A stretch of DNA of 64,000 nucleotides from Lutibacter sp. (lineage in GTDB: Bacteria; Bacteroidota; Bacteroidia; Flavobacteriales; Flavobacteriaceae): positions 1-64,000 of the forward strand of contig NZ_JABDRI010000020.1 of NCBI RefSeq assembly GCF_013041805.1, in the 5' to 3' direction. The notes under the pieces are model-generated. The model was given only the letters and a program-made list of their open reading frames with translations. It was not told the DNA's origin and made no database searches. The position numbers and the translations under genes were made by a program. Each line of letters starts with the position of its first letter. Within the stretch, counting starts at the first letter, position 1. This document shows, in pieces, positions 7,838 through 16,703 of this stretch.

Positions 7838-9232
7838 TTATGAAGTTTTTTTGAAACTAGATATTATGTCCTGAACCTCTTTCATTTTAAAAACATTAGG
7901 AAATATTTCTTTCAAAACAAACTGATATTCGAAATCAATATTCAATGCGCTGTTCAAATGAGTTGCTCCTTTTTTATAGTTTTTAAATAAAAAGCATAGG
8001 CCGCTTAATCGATATTCAATTTCTGCAAAATTTCTAAAATAAGACGACGCCTTTAATAAATTTTTCAATGCTTCCTCATACTCTCCTAAATAACATAAAG
8101 TATCACTTAGGCCAATCCATATTGTAATATCAAAATCATTTAATTTAAGACATTGATAAAAGGCATGGACAGCCTCTTCAAATAAGTCTAAATTTAAATT
8201 AATTTCAGCGTATTTACGCCAATAAATAGAATTTTGTTCGTCAATTTCTATCGCTTTATCAATATAAAATAAGGCTTTTCTAAACTTTTTCCCTTTAACA
8301 TATATGTTTGTTATTGCAATCCATCCTTTATCTAATAATGGATCTTCATGAACTGCTTTCTTGTAGTAATGAATGGCTTGCTTTGAATTATTTAGTTTTT
8401 CATAGCATTCCCCTATTCTTAAAAACACAAATGAAGTGGCATCATCTAATTCAAGGGTTATTTTATAGTTTTCTATAGCATCTTCGAAATTGTTTAACTC
8501 TTCTAACGTTTTTGCTTTTTCAAGATAGGCGCCCACAAAATATTCATCAATTAGAACTGCATAATCAAATGCTCGCAAGGCTTCAACATAATTCTCTATT
8601 ATAAAATATTGCCTTCCTAATTGATGCCAAGCTACTTCACAGTAAGGATCTTTATCAATATATTCGTTTAAATAAGTTATAGCTTCAGTATTTTTACTTT
8701 CCATATCAAAGCAATAAATTATATTATAAAGTGAAGAATAATCTTCAAAATCAACTTCTAAACATTTTGCAAAATTAAGTCTTGCTTCATCAAAATTATC
8801 TAAAAACAAATATTCCATTCCAATCATAGATAAAATATCTGCTTCATCATCAGTATAAGCAAGAGCAATTTTCAATAAATTAATAGCACCCAAATGATCA
8901 TTCCTTTTTGAACATAAATTTGCTTGTTGCACATAAACTTCCTCGTTAGTTGGTTCAATTGCTTGGAGTTCTTTTAATAAGCTCGAAGCCTTCTCAACAT
9001 CACCATCAAAAATTAATAATTCCGCTTGAAGCAGTTTTAGTAAAATGGACTTTGGATGCTGTGCTAATCCTAACTTAATTGCTTTTTTTGCTAATGAGTT
9101 TTTACCTGAATCTAAATAATAATGGATAATTTGCTCAAATTCAATTGAATCAAAAAAATAAACGCTATTGGTTTTAAGCATTGATTCAAATTTAGATAAT
9201 GCAATATTATTCTCTTTTGGAGTAAAAGGCAT
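7838..9232 (-). CDS. Tetratricopeptide repeat protein
   Basis: A 464-residue soluble protein made almost wholly of TPR units, about eleven by eye, with typical helix-pair positions (for example AWHQLGRQYFIIENYVEALR and GAYLEKAKTLEELNNFEDA). It has no signal peptide or transmembrane segment, so it is cytoplasmic and likely a scaffold for protein-protein contacts. Similar TPR proteins are common in flavobacterial genomes without known partner. It is transcribed divergently from pyrR; no clear -7 box was seen for it in the 120-bp gap. Confidence 0.85.
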   Translation of the reverse strand: MPFTPKENNIALSKFESMLKTNSVYFFDSIEFEQIIHYYLDSGKNSLAKKAIKLGLAQHPKSILLKLLQAELLIFDGDVEKASSLLKELQAIEPTNEEVYVQQANLCSKRNDHLGAINLLKIALAYTDDEADILSMIGMEYLFLDNFDEARLNFAKCLEVDFEDYSSLYNIIYCFDMESKNTEAITYLNEYIDKDPYCEVAWHQLGRQYFIIENYVEALRAFDYAVLIDEYFVGAYLEKAKTLEELNNFEDAIENYKITLELDDATSFVFLRIGECYEKLNNSKQAIHYYKKAVHEDPLLDKGWIAITNIYVKGKKFRKALFYIDKAIEIDEQNSIYWRKYAEINLNLDLFEEAVHAFYQCLKLNDFDITIWIGLSDTLCYLGEYEEALKNLLKASSYFRNFAEIEYRLSGLCFLFKNYKKGATHLNSALNIDFEYQFVLKEIFPNVFKMKEVQDIISSFKKTS

Positions 9233-9334
9233 ACAGTAGATTTATTTTTTCTATAGAAATAAATGTACAAGAACTTTTTTAAGCATTTAAAATTAACTTC
9301 TAATGTTTTTAACAAATTAATTAACAAAATGCTG

Positions 9335-9342
9335 TATATTTG
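9335..9342 (+). promoter_or_regulatory. Candidate -7 box TATATTTG for the pyrR operon
   Basis: Exact TAnnTTTG. The predicted transcription start (about 9346-9349) leaves only 5-8 nt before the ATG at 9354 but about 20 nt before the ATG at 9369, favouring the latter as the pyrR start. Confidence 0.6.
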
Positions 9343-9368
9343 TTTTCCAAACAATGTTTGGTATTCCT

Positions 9369-9908
9369 ATGAGTAAAAAAACACTACTTAGCTCTAAAGA
9401 AATTCATATAATTTTACATCGATTGGCTTGTCAGTTAATTGAAAATCATCATAACTTTGAAAATACAGTACTTATTGGAATTCAGCCTAGAGGAGTTTTT
9501 TTGGCTGAGCGTTTAGTTACTATTTTACAAAATGAATATGCAATTCCGAATGTAAAATTAGGACTTTTAGATATTACTTTTTACAGAGACGACTTTAGAC
9601 GAAGAGAAGCTCCTCTGGAAGCAAATAAAACACATATTGATTTTATTGTGGAAAATAAAAATGTAGTTTTTATTGATGATGTCCTTTTCTCAGGCAGAAG
9701 TATTAGAGCTGCTTTAACTGCAATTCAATCTTTTGGAAGACCTTCAGATATTGAGCTTTTAGTACTGATAGATAGAAGGTTTAGCCGTCATTTACCAATT
9801 CAACCGGATTACACTGGTAGACAAGTTGACGTTATAAATGAAGAAAAAGTGGCAGTGCATTGGAAAGAAAAAGACAAAATTGATGCCGTATATATAATAA
9901 ATAATTAA
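9369..9908 (+). CDS. pyrR: PyrR-type bifunctional regulator/uracil phosphoribosyltransferase
   Basis: Phosphoribosyltransferase-fold protein of 179 residues with the PRPP loop VVFIDDVLFSGRSIRAAL and the N-terminal GIQPRGVFLAERL block. PyrR proteins have weak uracil phosphoribosyltransferase activity and, in Gram-positives, bind pyr mRNA leaders. It heads an operon with pyrB four bases downstream. I chose ATG 9369 (MSKKTLLSSKEI) over ATG 9354 because of promoter spacing and the usual length. No attenuator hairpin is visible between it and pyrB, so classic leader binding is not evident here. Confidence 0.9.
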   Translation: MSKKTLLSSKEIHIILHRLACQLIENHHNFENTVLIGIQPRGVFLAERLVTILQNEYAIPNVKLGLLDITFYRDDFRRREAPLEANKTHIDFIVENKNVVFIDDVLFSGRSIRAALTAIQSFGRPSDIELLVLIDRRFSRHLPIQPDYTGRQVDVINEEKVAVHWKEKDKIDAVYIINN

Positions 9909-9912
9909 TTCT

Positions 9913-10842
9913 ATGAGTCAGTTAAGCGTACAACATCTACTAGGCATAAAACATATTAATAAAGCTGATATTGATTTAATTTTTAAAACAGCCGATCACT
10001 TTAAAGAAGTTATAAATAGGTCCATTAAAAAAGTTCCATCGCTTAGAGATATAACTATTGCTAATTTATTTTTTGAAAATAGTACTAGAACCAAACTTTC
10101 ATTTGAATTAGCCGAAAAACGTTTGTCTGCAGATATTATAAACTTTTCAGCAAGTCAATCTTCTGTAAAAAAAGGAGAAACACTTATTGATACAGCTAAT
10201 AATATTTTATCTATGAAAGTTGATATAATTGTAATGAGACATCCAAATGTTGGAGCTTGTGACTTTTTATCAAAACATGTAAATGCTAAAATTGTAAATG
10301 CTGGAGACGGAACTCATGAACATCCAACCCAAGCACTTTTGGATTCCTACTCTATAAGAGAAAAACTAGGAAGTGTTGAAGGAAAAAATATTGTAATTAT
10401 TGGTGATATTTTGCATTCGCGCGTGGCACTTTCAAATATCTACGCATTAAAATTACAAGGTGCTCACATTAAAGTGTGCGGACCAAAAACGTTAATTCCA
10501 AAATATATAGAAAGTTTGGGAGTAGGTATTGAATATGATATTAAAAAAGCACTTGAATGGTGCGATGTTGCAAATGTTTTAAGAGTTCAAAATGAGCGTA
10601 TGGAAGTAAATTATTTTCCTTCTACCAGAGAATATGCACAGCTATTTGGAATAAATAAAAAGTTACTTGATTCCATTGGAAAAAAAATTACCATTATGCA
10701 TCCGGGACCTATAAATAGAGGCGTAGAAATATCCAGTGATGTTGCGGATTCTGATCAATCTATTATTTTAAATCAGGTTGAAAATGGAGTTGCGGTTCGT
10801 ATGGCAGTTATTTATTTATTAGCACAACAAATTCAACAATAA
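9913..10842 (+). CDS. pyrB: Aspartate carbamoyltransferase catalytic subunit
   Basis: Condenses carbamoyl phosphate and aspartate, the committed step of pyrimidine synthesis. The 309-residue chain has the carbamoyl-phosphate motif FFENSTRTKLSFE, the catalytic HPTQALLD block and the C-terminal MHPGPINRGVEI. Length matches the class of trimeric ATCases without a regulatory chain, and no pyrI follows. It lies four bases after pyrR and five before a small STAS-like gene in the same operon. Confidence 0.96.
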   Translation: MSQLSVQHLLGIKHINKADIDLIFKTADHFKEVINRSIKKVPSLRDITIANLFFENSTRTKLSFELAEKRLSADIINFSASQSSVKKGETLIDTANNILSMKVDIIVMRHPNVGACDFLSKHVNAKIVNAGDGTHEHPTQALLDSYSIREKLGSVEGKNIVIIGDILHSRVALSNIYALKLQGAHIKVCGPKTLIPKYIESLGVGIEYDIKKALEWCDVANVLRVQNERMEVNYFPSTREYAQLFGINKKLLDSIGKKITIMHPGPINRGVEISSDVADSDQSIILNQVENGVAVRMAVIYLLAQQIQQ

Positions 10843-10847
10843 CGTAG

Positions 10848-11180
10848 ATGATCATTTCAAAAACTAAAAATTATACACTCATAAAGCCAAATCAAAAATT
10901 ATTTTCACTTTTTTATATTGAATTTGAAAAACACTATTCAGATTTTAAGGATGAACATTTAATTATTGATTTTTCAGAAACTTTTAACATTAAAATTGAA
11001 GAATTAATCCTATTTTTGAAGTTAAGTGAAGAACGGAAGAATAATGGCACAAGTTTTGTGCTTGTTTCTGAGGGAATTGATATAGATTTAATCCCTGATG
11101 AAATTAACGTAGTTCCAACATTAACAGAGGCGATAGATATTCTCGAAATGGACGCCATAGAAAGAGATTTAGGATTTTAA
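10848..11180 (+). CDS. Small STAS-like hypothetical protein in the pyr-rnz operon
   Basis: A 110-residue cytoplasmic protein with an alternating beta/alpha pattern: TLIKPNQKL, HLIIDFSE, IEELILFLKLSEERKNNGTSFVLVSEG, then a terminal acidic helix (EAIDILEMDAIERDLGF). The HLIIDFS / SFVLVSE strands and following helices resemble a STAS or anti-sigma-antagonist fold, but there is no clear phospho-acceptor Ser motif. It starts five bases after pyrB and ends 17 bases before the next gene. Fold assignment is my inference; function unknown. Confidence 0.7.
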   Translation: MIISKTKNYTLIKPNQKLFSLFYIEFEKHYSDFKDEHLIIDFSETFNIKIEELILFLKLSEERKNNGTSFVLVSEGIDIDLIPDEINVVPTLTEAIDILEMDAIERDLGF

Positions 11181-11197
11181 ACACAGTTTGCGTATTG

Positions 11198-11557
11198 ATG
11201 AAAAAATTACTTTTAATAACTTTTATATTATTTTACTCTTTTTCGTTTGCCCAACAAAATGAAAATGATGAATCTGCTATAAACAAAAGTGATTCAAGAA
11301 CCACTATTTCTTCTGTATCTGCCTACCCAAATCCGTTTAATTCAAATACAAAAATCAATTTCCAATCAACTAAAATTCAAAAAGTAGAGTTTGCAGTAAA
11401 AAACTTACTAGGAAAAATAGTGTATAGCGAATTTGTTACTACAAAAATTGGGTATAATACAATACCTTTTTATAGATATGACTTAATTAAGGGAATGTAT
11501 ATTTACTCGTTACAAACTGAAAACGAGATTATTTCAAAAAGACTAATCATTAGATGA
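11198..11557 (+). CDS. CTD-only secreted protein (type A T9SS sorting domain with no cargo)
   Basis: 119 residues: a Sec signal peptide (KKLLLITFILFYSFSFAQ), a polar linker of about 23 residues, then nothing but a type A type IX secretion C-terminal domain starting at AYPNPF (about residue 42) and continuing through GKIVYSE and GMYIYSLQTENEIISKRLIIR-like terminal strands. In other proteins this domain directs passage through the T9SS and removal by PorU; here there is no passenger domain. Start is ATG 11198, one codon after a TTG. Its last four bases (ATGA) overlap the rnz start, so it is translationally coupled to a tRNA-processing gene. Role unknown. Confidence 0.85.
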   Translation: MKKLLLITFILFYSFSFAQQNENDESAINKSDSRTTISSVSAYPNPFNSNTKINFQSTKIQKVEFAVKNLLGKIVYSEFVTTKIGYNTIPFYRYDLIKGMYIYSLQTENEIISKRLIIR

Positions 11558-12471
11558 GTTTAAAACTCACCATTTTAGGCTGCCACTCAGCAACACCAAG
11601 AGTAAACGCACACCCAACTTCTCAGTTTTTAGAAATTAAAAATCATAATTTTTTGATTGACTGCGGTGAAGGGACACAAGTTCAATTAAGAAAGTACGGA
11701 ATTAAATTTTCGAAAATAAAACATATTTTTATATCTCATTTACACGGAGACCATATGTATGGTTTAATTGGATTAATTTCAACTTTTACTCTATTAAATA
11801 GAGAAACTGAACTACATATTTATGCGCCTAAAGGATTAAAAGAAATTATTACATTACAATTAAAACTCTCTAACTCGTGGACACATTATCCTCTTTTATT
11901 TCATGAACTAACTTCCAAAAAAAGTGAAGTTATTTTTGAAGATGAAAAAGTTGAAGTGCACACCATCCCTTTAAATCATAGAGTTTATACAAATGGTTTT
12001 TTATTTAAGGAAAAATTAGGAGAACGTAAATTAAATATTGATGAAATAAGTAATTTCAAAGAAATTGATGTTTGTGACTATCAAAATTTAAAAAACGGTA
12101 GAGATTATAAATTACAAAATGGAACCATCTTAAAAAATGAGATGTTAACTTTTGAACCTTCAAAACCGAAAAGCTACGCATTTTGTAGCGATTCCTCCTA
12201 TTTTCCAGAAATTATACCAGTCATAAAAAATGTGAACTGCCTATATCACGAATCTACATTTTTGAGTGATCGAGAAGAGTTGGCATCTAAAACAAAACAC
12301 TCAACCGCAGCTCAAGCCGCAAGTATTGCAAAACAGGCAGAGGTAAAACAATTAATAATTGGACATTTCAGCAGTCGTTATAAAAATATAGATGACTTTA
12401 AAACTGAAGCTCAAGAAATTTATAAAAATACATTGTTAGCAGAAGCTGGTAAGGTGTTTGAAATAAATTAA
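11554..12471 (+). CDS. rnz: Ribonuclease Z (tRNA 3' endonuclease)
   Basis: Zinc beta-lactamase-fold endonuclease that removes 3' trailers from tRNA precursors. The 305-residue protein carries the metal motif SHLHGDH (His62, His64, Asp66, His67), a central PLNHR histidine, the FCSDSSY Asp motif and a C-terminal GHFSSRY. The two tRNA genes of this window do not encode CCA, consistent with a need for RNase Z. It is the last gene of the pyrR-pyrB operon, coupled to the CTD-only gene by an ATGA overlap. Confidence 0.94.
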   Translation: MSLKLTILGCHSATPRVNAHPTSQFLEIKNHNFLIDCGEGTQVQLRKYGIKFSKIKHIFISHLHGDHMYGLIGLISTFTLLNRETELHIYAPKGLKEIITLQLKLSNSWTHYPLLFHELTSKKSEVIFEDEKVEVHTIPLNHRVYTNGFLFKEKLGERKLNIDEISNFKEIDVCDYQNLKNGRDYKLQNGTILKNEMLTFEPSKPKSYAFCSDSSYFPEIIPVIKNVNCLYHESTFLSDREELASKTKHSTAAQAASIAKQAEVKQLIIGHFSSRYKNIDDFKTEAQEIYKNTLLAEAGKVFEIN

Positions 12472-12635
12472 ATAATTGTGCACCTTCTTTTCATAGGTCT
12501 TGTAAACATTAACTACTTTTAATATATCAATTTGCAAATTATTATAAAATAGTTACATTTATAAAAAATCGACAGTAAAGATTTTCAATTTAAATATTAT
12601 TATTTATCAATAATCTTAAACCTAATCGATAAGCT

Positions 12636-13550
12636 ATGAGTAGAGCAGATATACTATTTCGTTTTTTTAACACACTTCTTCTTTCGAAAAGAACAAAACT
12701 ATTGAGTGAAAAAATTATTGTTTACATAGCAATTATTAGTTTTATTGTCCATCTTTTATTTATAGCTGTAGGAGAATTAAATTTAATAAAACTACCTGTA
12801 TCTAATTTATTGAATAGTCCAATAGCGGCTATTTACACACCTTTTACATTTATTCTAATTTATGAGGTTTATTTGTTAATTTATTATTTACCAAAATCTA
12901 TAACTACCTACATAGGTAAACAATACGAAATTATTACGTTAATTTTAGTGCGAAGGTTGTTTAAAGACTTGTCTCATTTAGAGTTAACATCAAACTGGTT
13001 TCAAATTAAAGGAGATCTTCAATTTACCTATGACTTATTAGCTACAATAATCTTGTTTTTTCTAATTTATGTTTTTTATAAACTCAGAGATGAGGCAAAA
13101 ACAACTAGTAAAAAACCTACTAATGAAATTGCCAAATTTATTAAAATGAAGAAAGTTATTGCAATGCTCTTAATTGTTCTTTTTATAGGATTAGCTGCTT
13201 TTCACTTAATTTCTTGGGTTTATGAAAGTTATTTTTCAATAAATCAACTCGTGGATTTTAGAAAAGATATCAATAAAATATTTTTTGATGAATTTTTCAC
13301 TGTACTAATTCTTACAGATGTATTGTTACTTTTACTTAGCTTTGCACATACAGACAAATTTAATAAGGTAGTAAGGAATTCTGGGTTTATTATTTCAACA
13401 ATTCTCATACGCCTTTCATTCGGTGTAGATGGTTTGTTAAACACTATTTTGATTACCGTGGCTGTTCTATTTGGAGTCTTAATTTTAATTATTCATAACA
13501 AATACGCAAAACTTTCTATACCCTACAAAAAAAAATATGAAACACTTTGA
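12636..13550 (+). CDS. Seven-helix integral membrane protein, unknown function
   Basis: 304 residues with about seven hydrophobic segments (roughly 28-50, 62-86, 130-150, 173-195, 217-236, 245-262, 268-287) and a basic C-terminal tail. There is a charged loop after segment 2 (residues about 88-112, including LVRRLFKDL). I recognise no catalytic motif. It starts 164 bp after rnz and its last 14 bases overlap the following methyltransferase gene, so the two are probably co-translated. A channel-like or sensor role would be speculation. Confidence 0.7.
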   Translation: MSRADILFRFFNTLLLSKRTKLLSEKIIVYIAIISFIVHLLFIAVGELNLIKLPVSNLLNSPIAAIYTPFTFILIYEVYLLIYYLPKSITTYIGKQYEIITLILVRRLFKDLSHLELTSNWFQIKGDLQFTYDLLATIILFFLIYVFYKLRDEAKTTSKKPTNEIAKFIKMKKVIAMLLIVLFIGLAAFHLISWVYESYFSINQLVDFRKDINKIFFDEFFTVLILTDVLLLLLSFAHTDKFNKVVRNSGFIISTILIRLSFGVDGLLNTILITVAVLFGVLILIIHNKYAKLSIPYKKKYETL

Positions 13551-14157
13551 TAAACAGGCTAAAGATTGGGATAAAAACCCAATGAAAGTTGAAAGAGCTA
13601 AAATTTTTGCAAATGAAATTATTGACTTTATTAAACCTAAACCAACTAATAATGCTTTAGAATTTGGTTGTGGCACAGGTTTATTAAGCTATCAATTAAA
13701 AGATAATTTTGAAACAATTACGCTAGCTGATAATTCAGAGGGTATGATTGAAGTATTAAAAGATAAAGTCAAAAACTTATCAATAAAAAACTTTAAACCT
13801 CTATTGGTTGACTTACTTAAAGAGAACTTGGATATTGGGAAATTTAATGTGATTTATTCATTAATGACAGTGCATCACATAATTGATTTAAAAAAAGTTG
13901 CTCAAATATTTCATTCTTTATTAGAACATAATGGGTATTTATGTATTGCCGATTTAGTGAAAGAAGATGGCTCATTTCATATAAATCATCCTGATTTTGA
14001 TGGTCATAATGGATTTGATAAAAAAGAGTTAAGTGAAATTTTAATAAGTAATGGGTTTAAAATTGAATATTATAATATAAGCTATGTGATAGAAAAAGAA
14101 TTAGAGAATAAGATTAGAAAATATCCTCTGTTTTTAATGATTTGTAAAAAAGTGTAA
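13537..14157 (+). CDS. Class I SAM-dependent methyltransferase
   Basis: 206 residues with a standard Rossmann methyltransferase core: motif I ALEFGCGTGLLS, the acidic end of strand 2 (LADNS), a DLL motif in the middle and YSLMTVHHI after strand 4, followed by a GYLCIADL post-motif. This pattern resembles small-molecule or UbiE/COQ5-like enzymes; the substrate is unknown. The ATG lies 14 bases inside the upstream membrane-protein gene, the largest overlap in this part of the window, suggesting a functional pair. Confidence 0.85.
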   Translation: MKHFDKQAKDWDKNPMKVERAKIFANEIIDFIKPKPTNNALEFGCGTGLLSYQLKDNFETITLADNSEGMIEVLKDKVKNLSIKNFKPLLVDLLKENLDIGKFNVIYSLMTVHHIIDLKKVAQIFHSLLEHNGYLCIADLVKEDGSFHINHPDFDGHNGFDKKELSEILISNGFKIEYYNISYVIEKELENKIRKYPLFLMICKKV

Positions 14158-14170
14158 TACTTCAAATAAT

Positions 14171-15127
14171 ATGAGTTTTACATTACTTTCTTCACCTCTT
14201 CAAGGTTTTACAGATTTTAGATTTAGAAATGCCTTCAACACCTATTTTGGTGGTATTGATACGTTCTACTCACCTTATATTCGGTTAAATGGAAAACGTA
14301 TTATTAAACCGGCTTATGAACGCGATATTCTTCCGGAAAACAATAGCGATTTAAATGTGATTCCTCAAATTATCACTAATGATGCCGATGAATTTTTATT
14401 TGTTGCTAACTATGTTCAGCAATTTGGATATAAAGAATTAAACTGGAATCTAGGTTGTCCATACCCTATGGTTACAAAATGCGGAATGGGTTCTGGGCTT
14501 ATTAGTCAACCTGAAAAAATAAATAGTATTTTAAATAAAATTCATTCTGAATCTGATATCATTGTTTCAATGAAAATGCGATTGGGATACGAAAGTAGCG
14601 AAGAAATTTTAAATGCTTTACCTATACTAAACTCATACCCAATAAAAAATATTGCAATACATGCACGACTAGGCAAACAACTTTATAAAGGAGGCGTTGA
14701 TTTAGATGCTTTTCAAAAATGTATAGATAACTCAAAGCTCAAACTTTACTATAACGGTGATATTACATCTGTAACTAAATTTAATGAAATGCAAGAACGT
14801 TTTCCTACTATTGATCATTGGATGATTGGAAGAGGACTTATTTCTGATCCTTTTTTACCAAGTATGATCAAAAATCATACTTTAGATTACCCAAAAAACA
14901 AAATAGAACTATTTAGTAAATTTCACGATACACTTTATCAAGGGTATAGCGAATCACTATCGGGAGCAACTCATTTATTATTAAAAATGTATCATTTATG
15001 GGAATACTTTTCGACACAATTTTCAAATTCACGTAAAGTTTTAAAGAAAATTAAAAAAGCAAAGAATATTCGTAATTATGAATTAGCAGTGAAAGAAATT
15101 TTAGAAACTGAACTTACTATTTATTAA
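14171..15127 (+). CDS. tRNA-dihydrouridine synthase
   Basis: FMN-dependent reduction of uridine in the tRNA D-loop. The 318-residue TIM-barrel protein begins SPLQGFTDFRFR (the family's APM-x-G-x-TD motif in variant form), has NLGCPYP with catalytic Cys96, SMKMRLGYES, IHARLGKQLYKG and the FMN-binding YNGDI and MIGRGLISDPF motifs. The family is certain; the variant N-terminus is closer to DusC-like members than to DusB, but the target uridine cannot be assigned. It starts 13 bases after the methyltransferase gene. Confidence 0.9.
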   Translation: MSFTLLSSPLQGFTDFRFRNAFNTYFGGIDTFYSPYIRLNGKRIIKPAYERDILPENNSDLNVIPQIITNDADEFLFVANYVQQFGYKELNWNLGCPYPMVTKCGMGSGLISQPEKINSILNKIHSESDIIVSMKMRLGYESSEEILNALPILNSYPIKNIAIHARLGKQLYKGGVDLDAFQKCIDNSKLKLYYNGDITSVTKFNEMQERFPTIDHWMIGRGLISDPFLPSMIKNHTLDYPKNKIELFSKFHDTLYQGYSESLSGATHLLLKMYHLWEYFSTQFSNSRKVLKKIKKAKNIRNYELAVKEILETELTIY

Positions 15128-15155
15128 GAAAATAAATTTATAATTATTAAAAATT

Positions 15156-15746
15156 ATGATTTTAAAATCAAGTATTAAAACCAGGTTAGGAAATACATCC
15201 GATATACAAGGTATTCTATCTCTTCAAGAAGAAAATTTATATAGTAATTTAACAACCAAAGAGCGTGAAAAAGGTTTTGTTACTACGCCATTCACAGAAA
15301 ATCAAATTGAAGAAATCATAAAACAAAATGGAATTTTTATTGCTACAAACAATGAAAATAAAATTATAGCCTATGCATTTGCTGGAAGTTGGAAATATTT
15401 TGAGCAATGGGATATATTTAACTTTATGGTAGCGCGTTTTCCGTCACTATCAATTAACAATATTAAAATTTCTACAGAAAACAGCTTTCAATATGGACCA
15501 GTTTGTATTGACAAAAATTATCGAGGTAAAGGCGTTCTAAATTTAATTTTTGAAGAGATGAGAATTGAATTTGTAAAAAAATATCCAATTAGCATTACGT
15601 TCATAAATAAAGTAAATATAATTTCTGAAAAAGCACACACCAAAAAGCTAGGTTGGAAAATAATTGATGAATTTAATTTCAATAACAATACGTATCTTGG
15701 ACTTGCTTTTGAAATGAAACAAACGGTATTATATAAAACTAAATAA
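15156..15746 (+). CDS. GNAT-family N-acetyltransferase
   Basis: 196 residues with a GNAT acetyl-CoA-binding signature (YGPVCIDKNYRGKGV, the R-x-x-G-x-G loop being RGKGV) and a C-terminal strand LGLAFEM. The middle is interrupted by an aromatic-rich stretch (WKYFEQWDIFNFM), giving a chain longer than minimal GNATs. Substrate unknown. It lies between the dihydrouridine synthase and a dehydrogenase gene, 28 and 19 bases away, so it may be co-transcribed. Confidence 0.8.
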   Translation: MILKSSIKTRLGNTSDIQGILSLQEENLYSNLTTKEREKGFVTTPFTENQIEEIIKQNGIFIATNNENKIIAYAFAGSWKYFEQWDIFNFMVARFPSLSINNIKISTENSFQYGPVCIDKNYRGKGVLNLIFEEMRIEFVKKYPISITFINKVNIISEKAHTKKLGWKIIDEFNFNNNTYLGLAFEMKQTVLYKTK

Positions 15747-15765
15747 TATAAGATAACACTTAATA

Positions 15766-16695
15766 ATGAGTATTTTAATAATTTTCGAAAATAAAGATTC
15801 TGGTCCCTGGGAAAAAATATTAAAAGAAAAACTACCAAATACATTAATAGAAGTCTATCCAAACGTAAAAGATTCTAGTACTGTTAATTTTGTAATATGT
15901 TGGAAACCGAAAAATAATGTTTTATCAAAATTCCCAAACGTAAAAGTTATACAATCAGTTGGTGCTTCAATTGATCATATAACAAACTCGCAAAAGATTA
16001 GTAATAGCACTATTATTACACGAATTATTGATAAACAATTATCTATTGATATGTGGGAGTTTTTAGTTGCTGTTGTATTATCAGAAATTAAAAATTTGCC
16101 AGATTACGCAAATCAACAAAAGTTAAAAATTTGGAAACAACATCAATATCAATCAATAAAAAATACAACAATTGCTGTAATGGGTTTAGGTAAAATTGGA
16201 GGTTTAGTTGCTGAAAATTTTGCGAATTTAGGATTTAAAGTAAAAGGGTGGAGCTCTTCAAAAAAGGAAATTTCAAAGGTACACAGCTTTTCTGGGGCAC
16301 ACGAATTTGATGATTTCTTAGAAAATTCAAACTTTTTAATCAACCTTTTACCATTAACAAAACAAACCGAAGGTATTTTAAATGAAAAAATACTACAAAA
16401 ATTAACAACAGGAACCTTCTTAATTAATGTTGGAAGAGGAGAGCATTTAATTGATAAAGACCTCATCAAATTATTAGACAGTTCACATCTTTCAGGAGCT
16501 TTATTAGATGTGTTCCACGAAGAGCCCTTACCTGAAAATCATCCATTTTGGACGCATCCAAAAATTAAAATCACACCTCACATCGCTAGCCTGACAAACA
16601 TCGAAAGTGTTATTAATCAGGTTATAGAAAACTATAGACGTTTTATTAATACCCAAGAATTATTACATACTATTTCTATTCAAAAAGGTTATTAA
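15766..16695 (+). CDS. GhrA-like glyoxylate/hydroxypyruvate reductase (D-2-hydroxyacid dehydrogenase)
   Basis: 309-residue NAD(P)-dependent reductase. Visible are the dinucleotide loop VMGLGKIGG, the RGEHL motif with substrate Arg, LDVFHEEPLPENHPFW and the ITPHIAS block with catalytic His. The overall pattern, including the Q(K)GY C-terminus, matches the GhrA subfamily better than SerA or LdhA. It would reduce glyoxylate or hydroxypyruvate in the cytoplasm. It is the last plus-strand gene before convergent ABC exporter transcription, eight bases away, and no terminator is visible in that gap. Confidence 0.85.
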   Translation: MSILIIFENKDSGPWEKILKEKLPNTLIEVYPNVKDSSTVNFVICWKPKNNVLSKFPNVKVIQSVGASIDHITNSQKISNSTIITRIIDKQLSIDMWEFLVAVVLSEIKNLPDYANQQKLKIWKQHQYQSIKNTTIAVMGLGKIGGLVAENFANLGFKVKGWSSSKKEISKVHSFSGAHEFDDFLENSNFLINLLPLTKQTEGILNEKILQKLTTGTFLINVGRGEHLIDKDLIKLLDSSHLSGALLDVFHEEPLPENHPFWTHPKIKITPHIASLTNIESVINQVIENYRRFINTQELLHTISIQKGY

Positions 16696-16703
16696 TACTA
16701 ATT

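Noticed and set aside
9342-9368. PyrR-binding attenuator before pyrR
   Set aside because: The interval is too short and no stem-loop competing with a terminator is visible.
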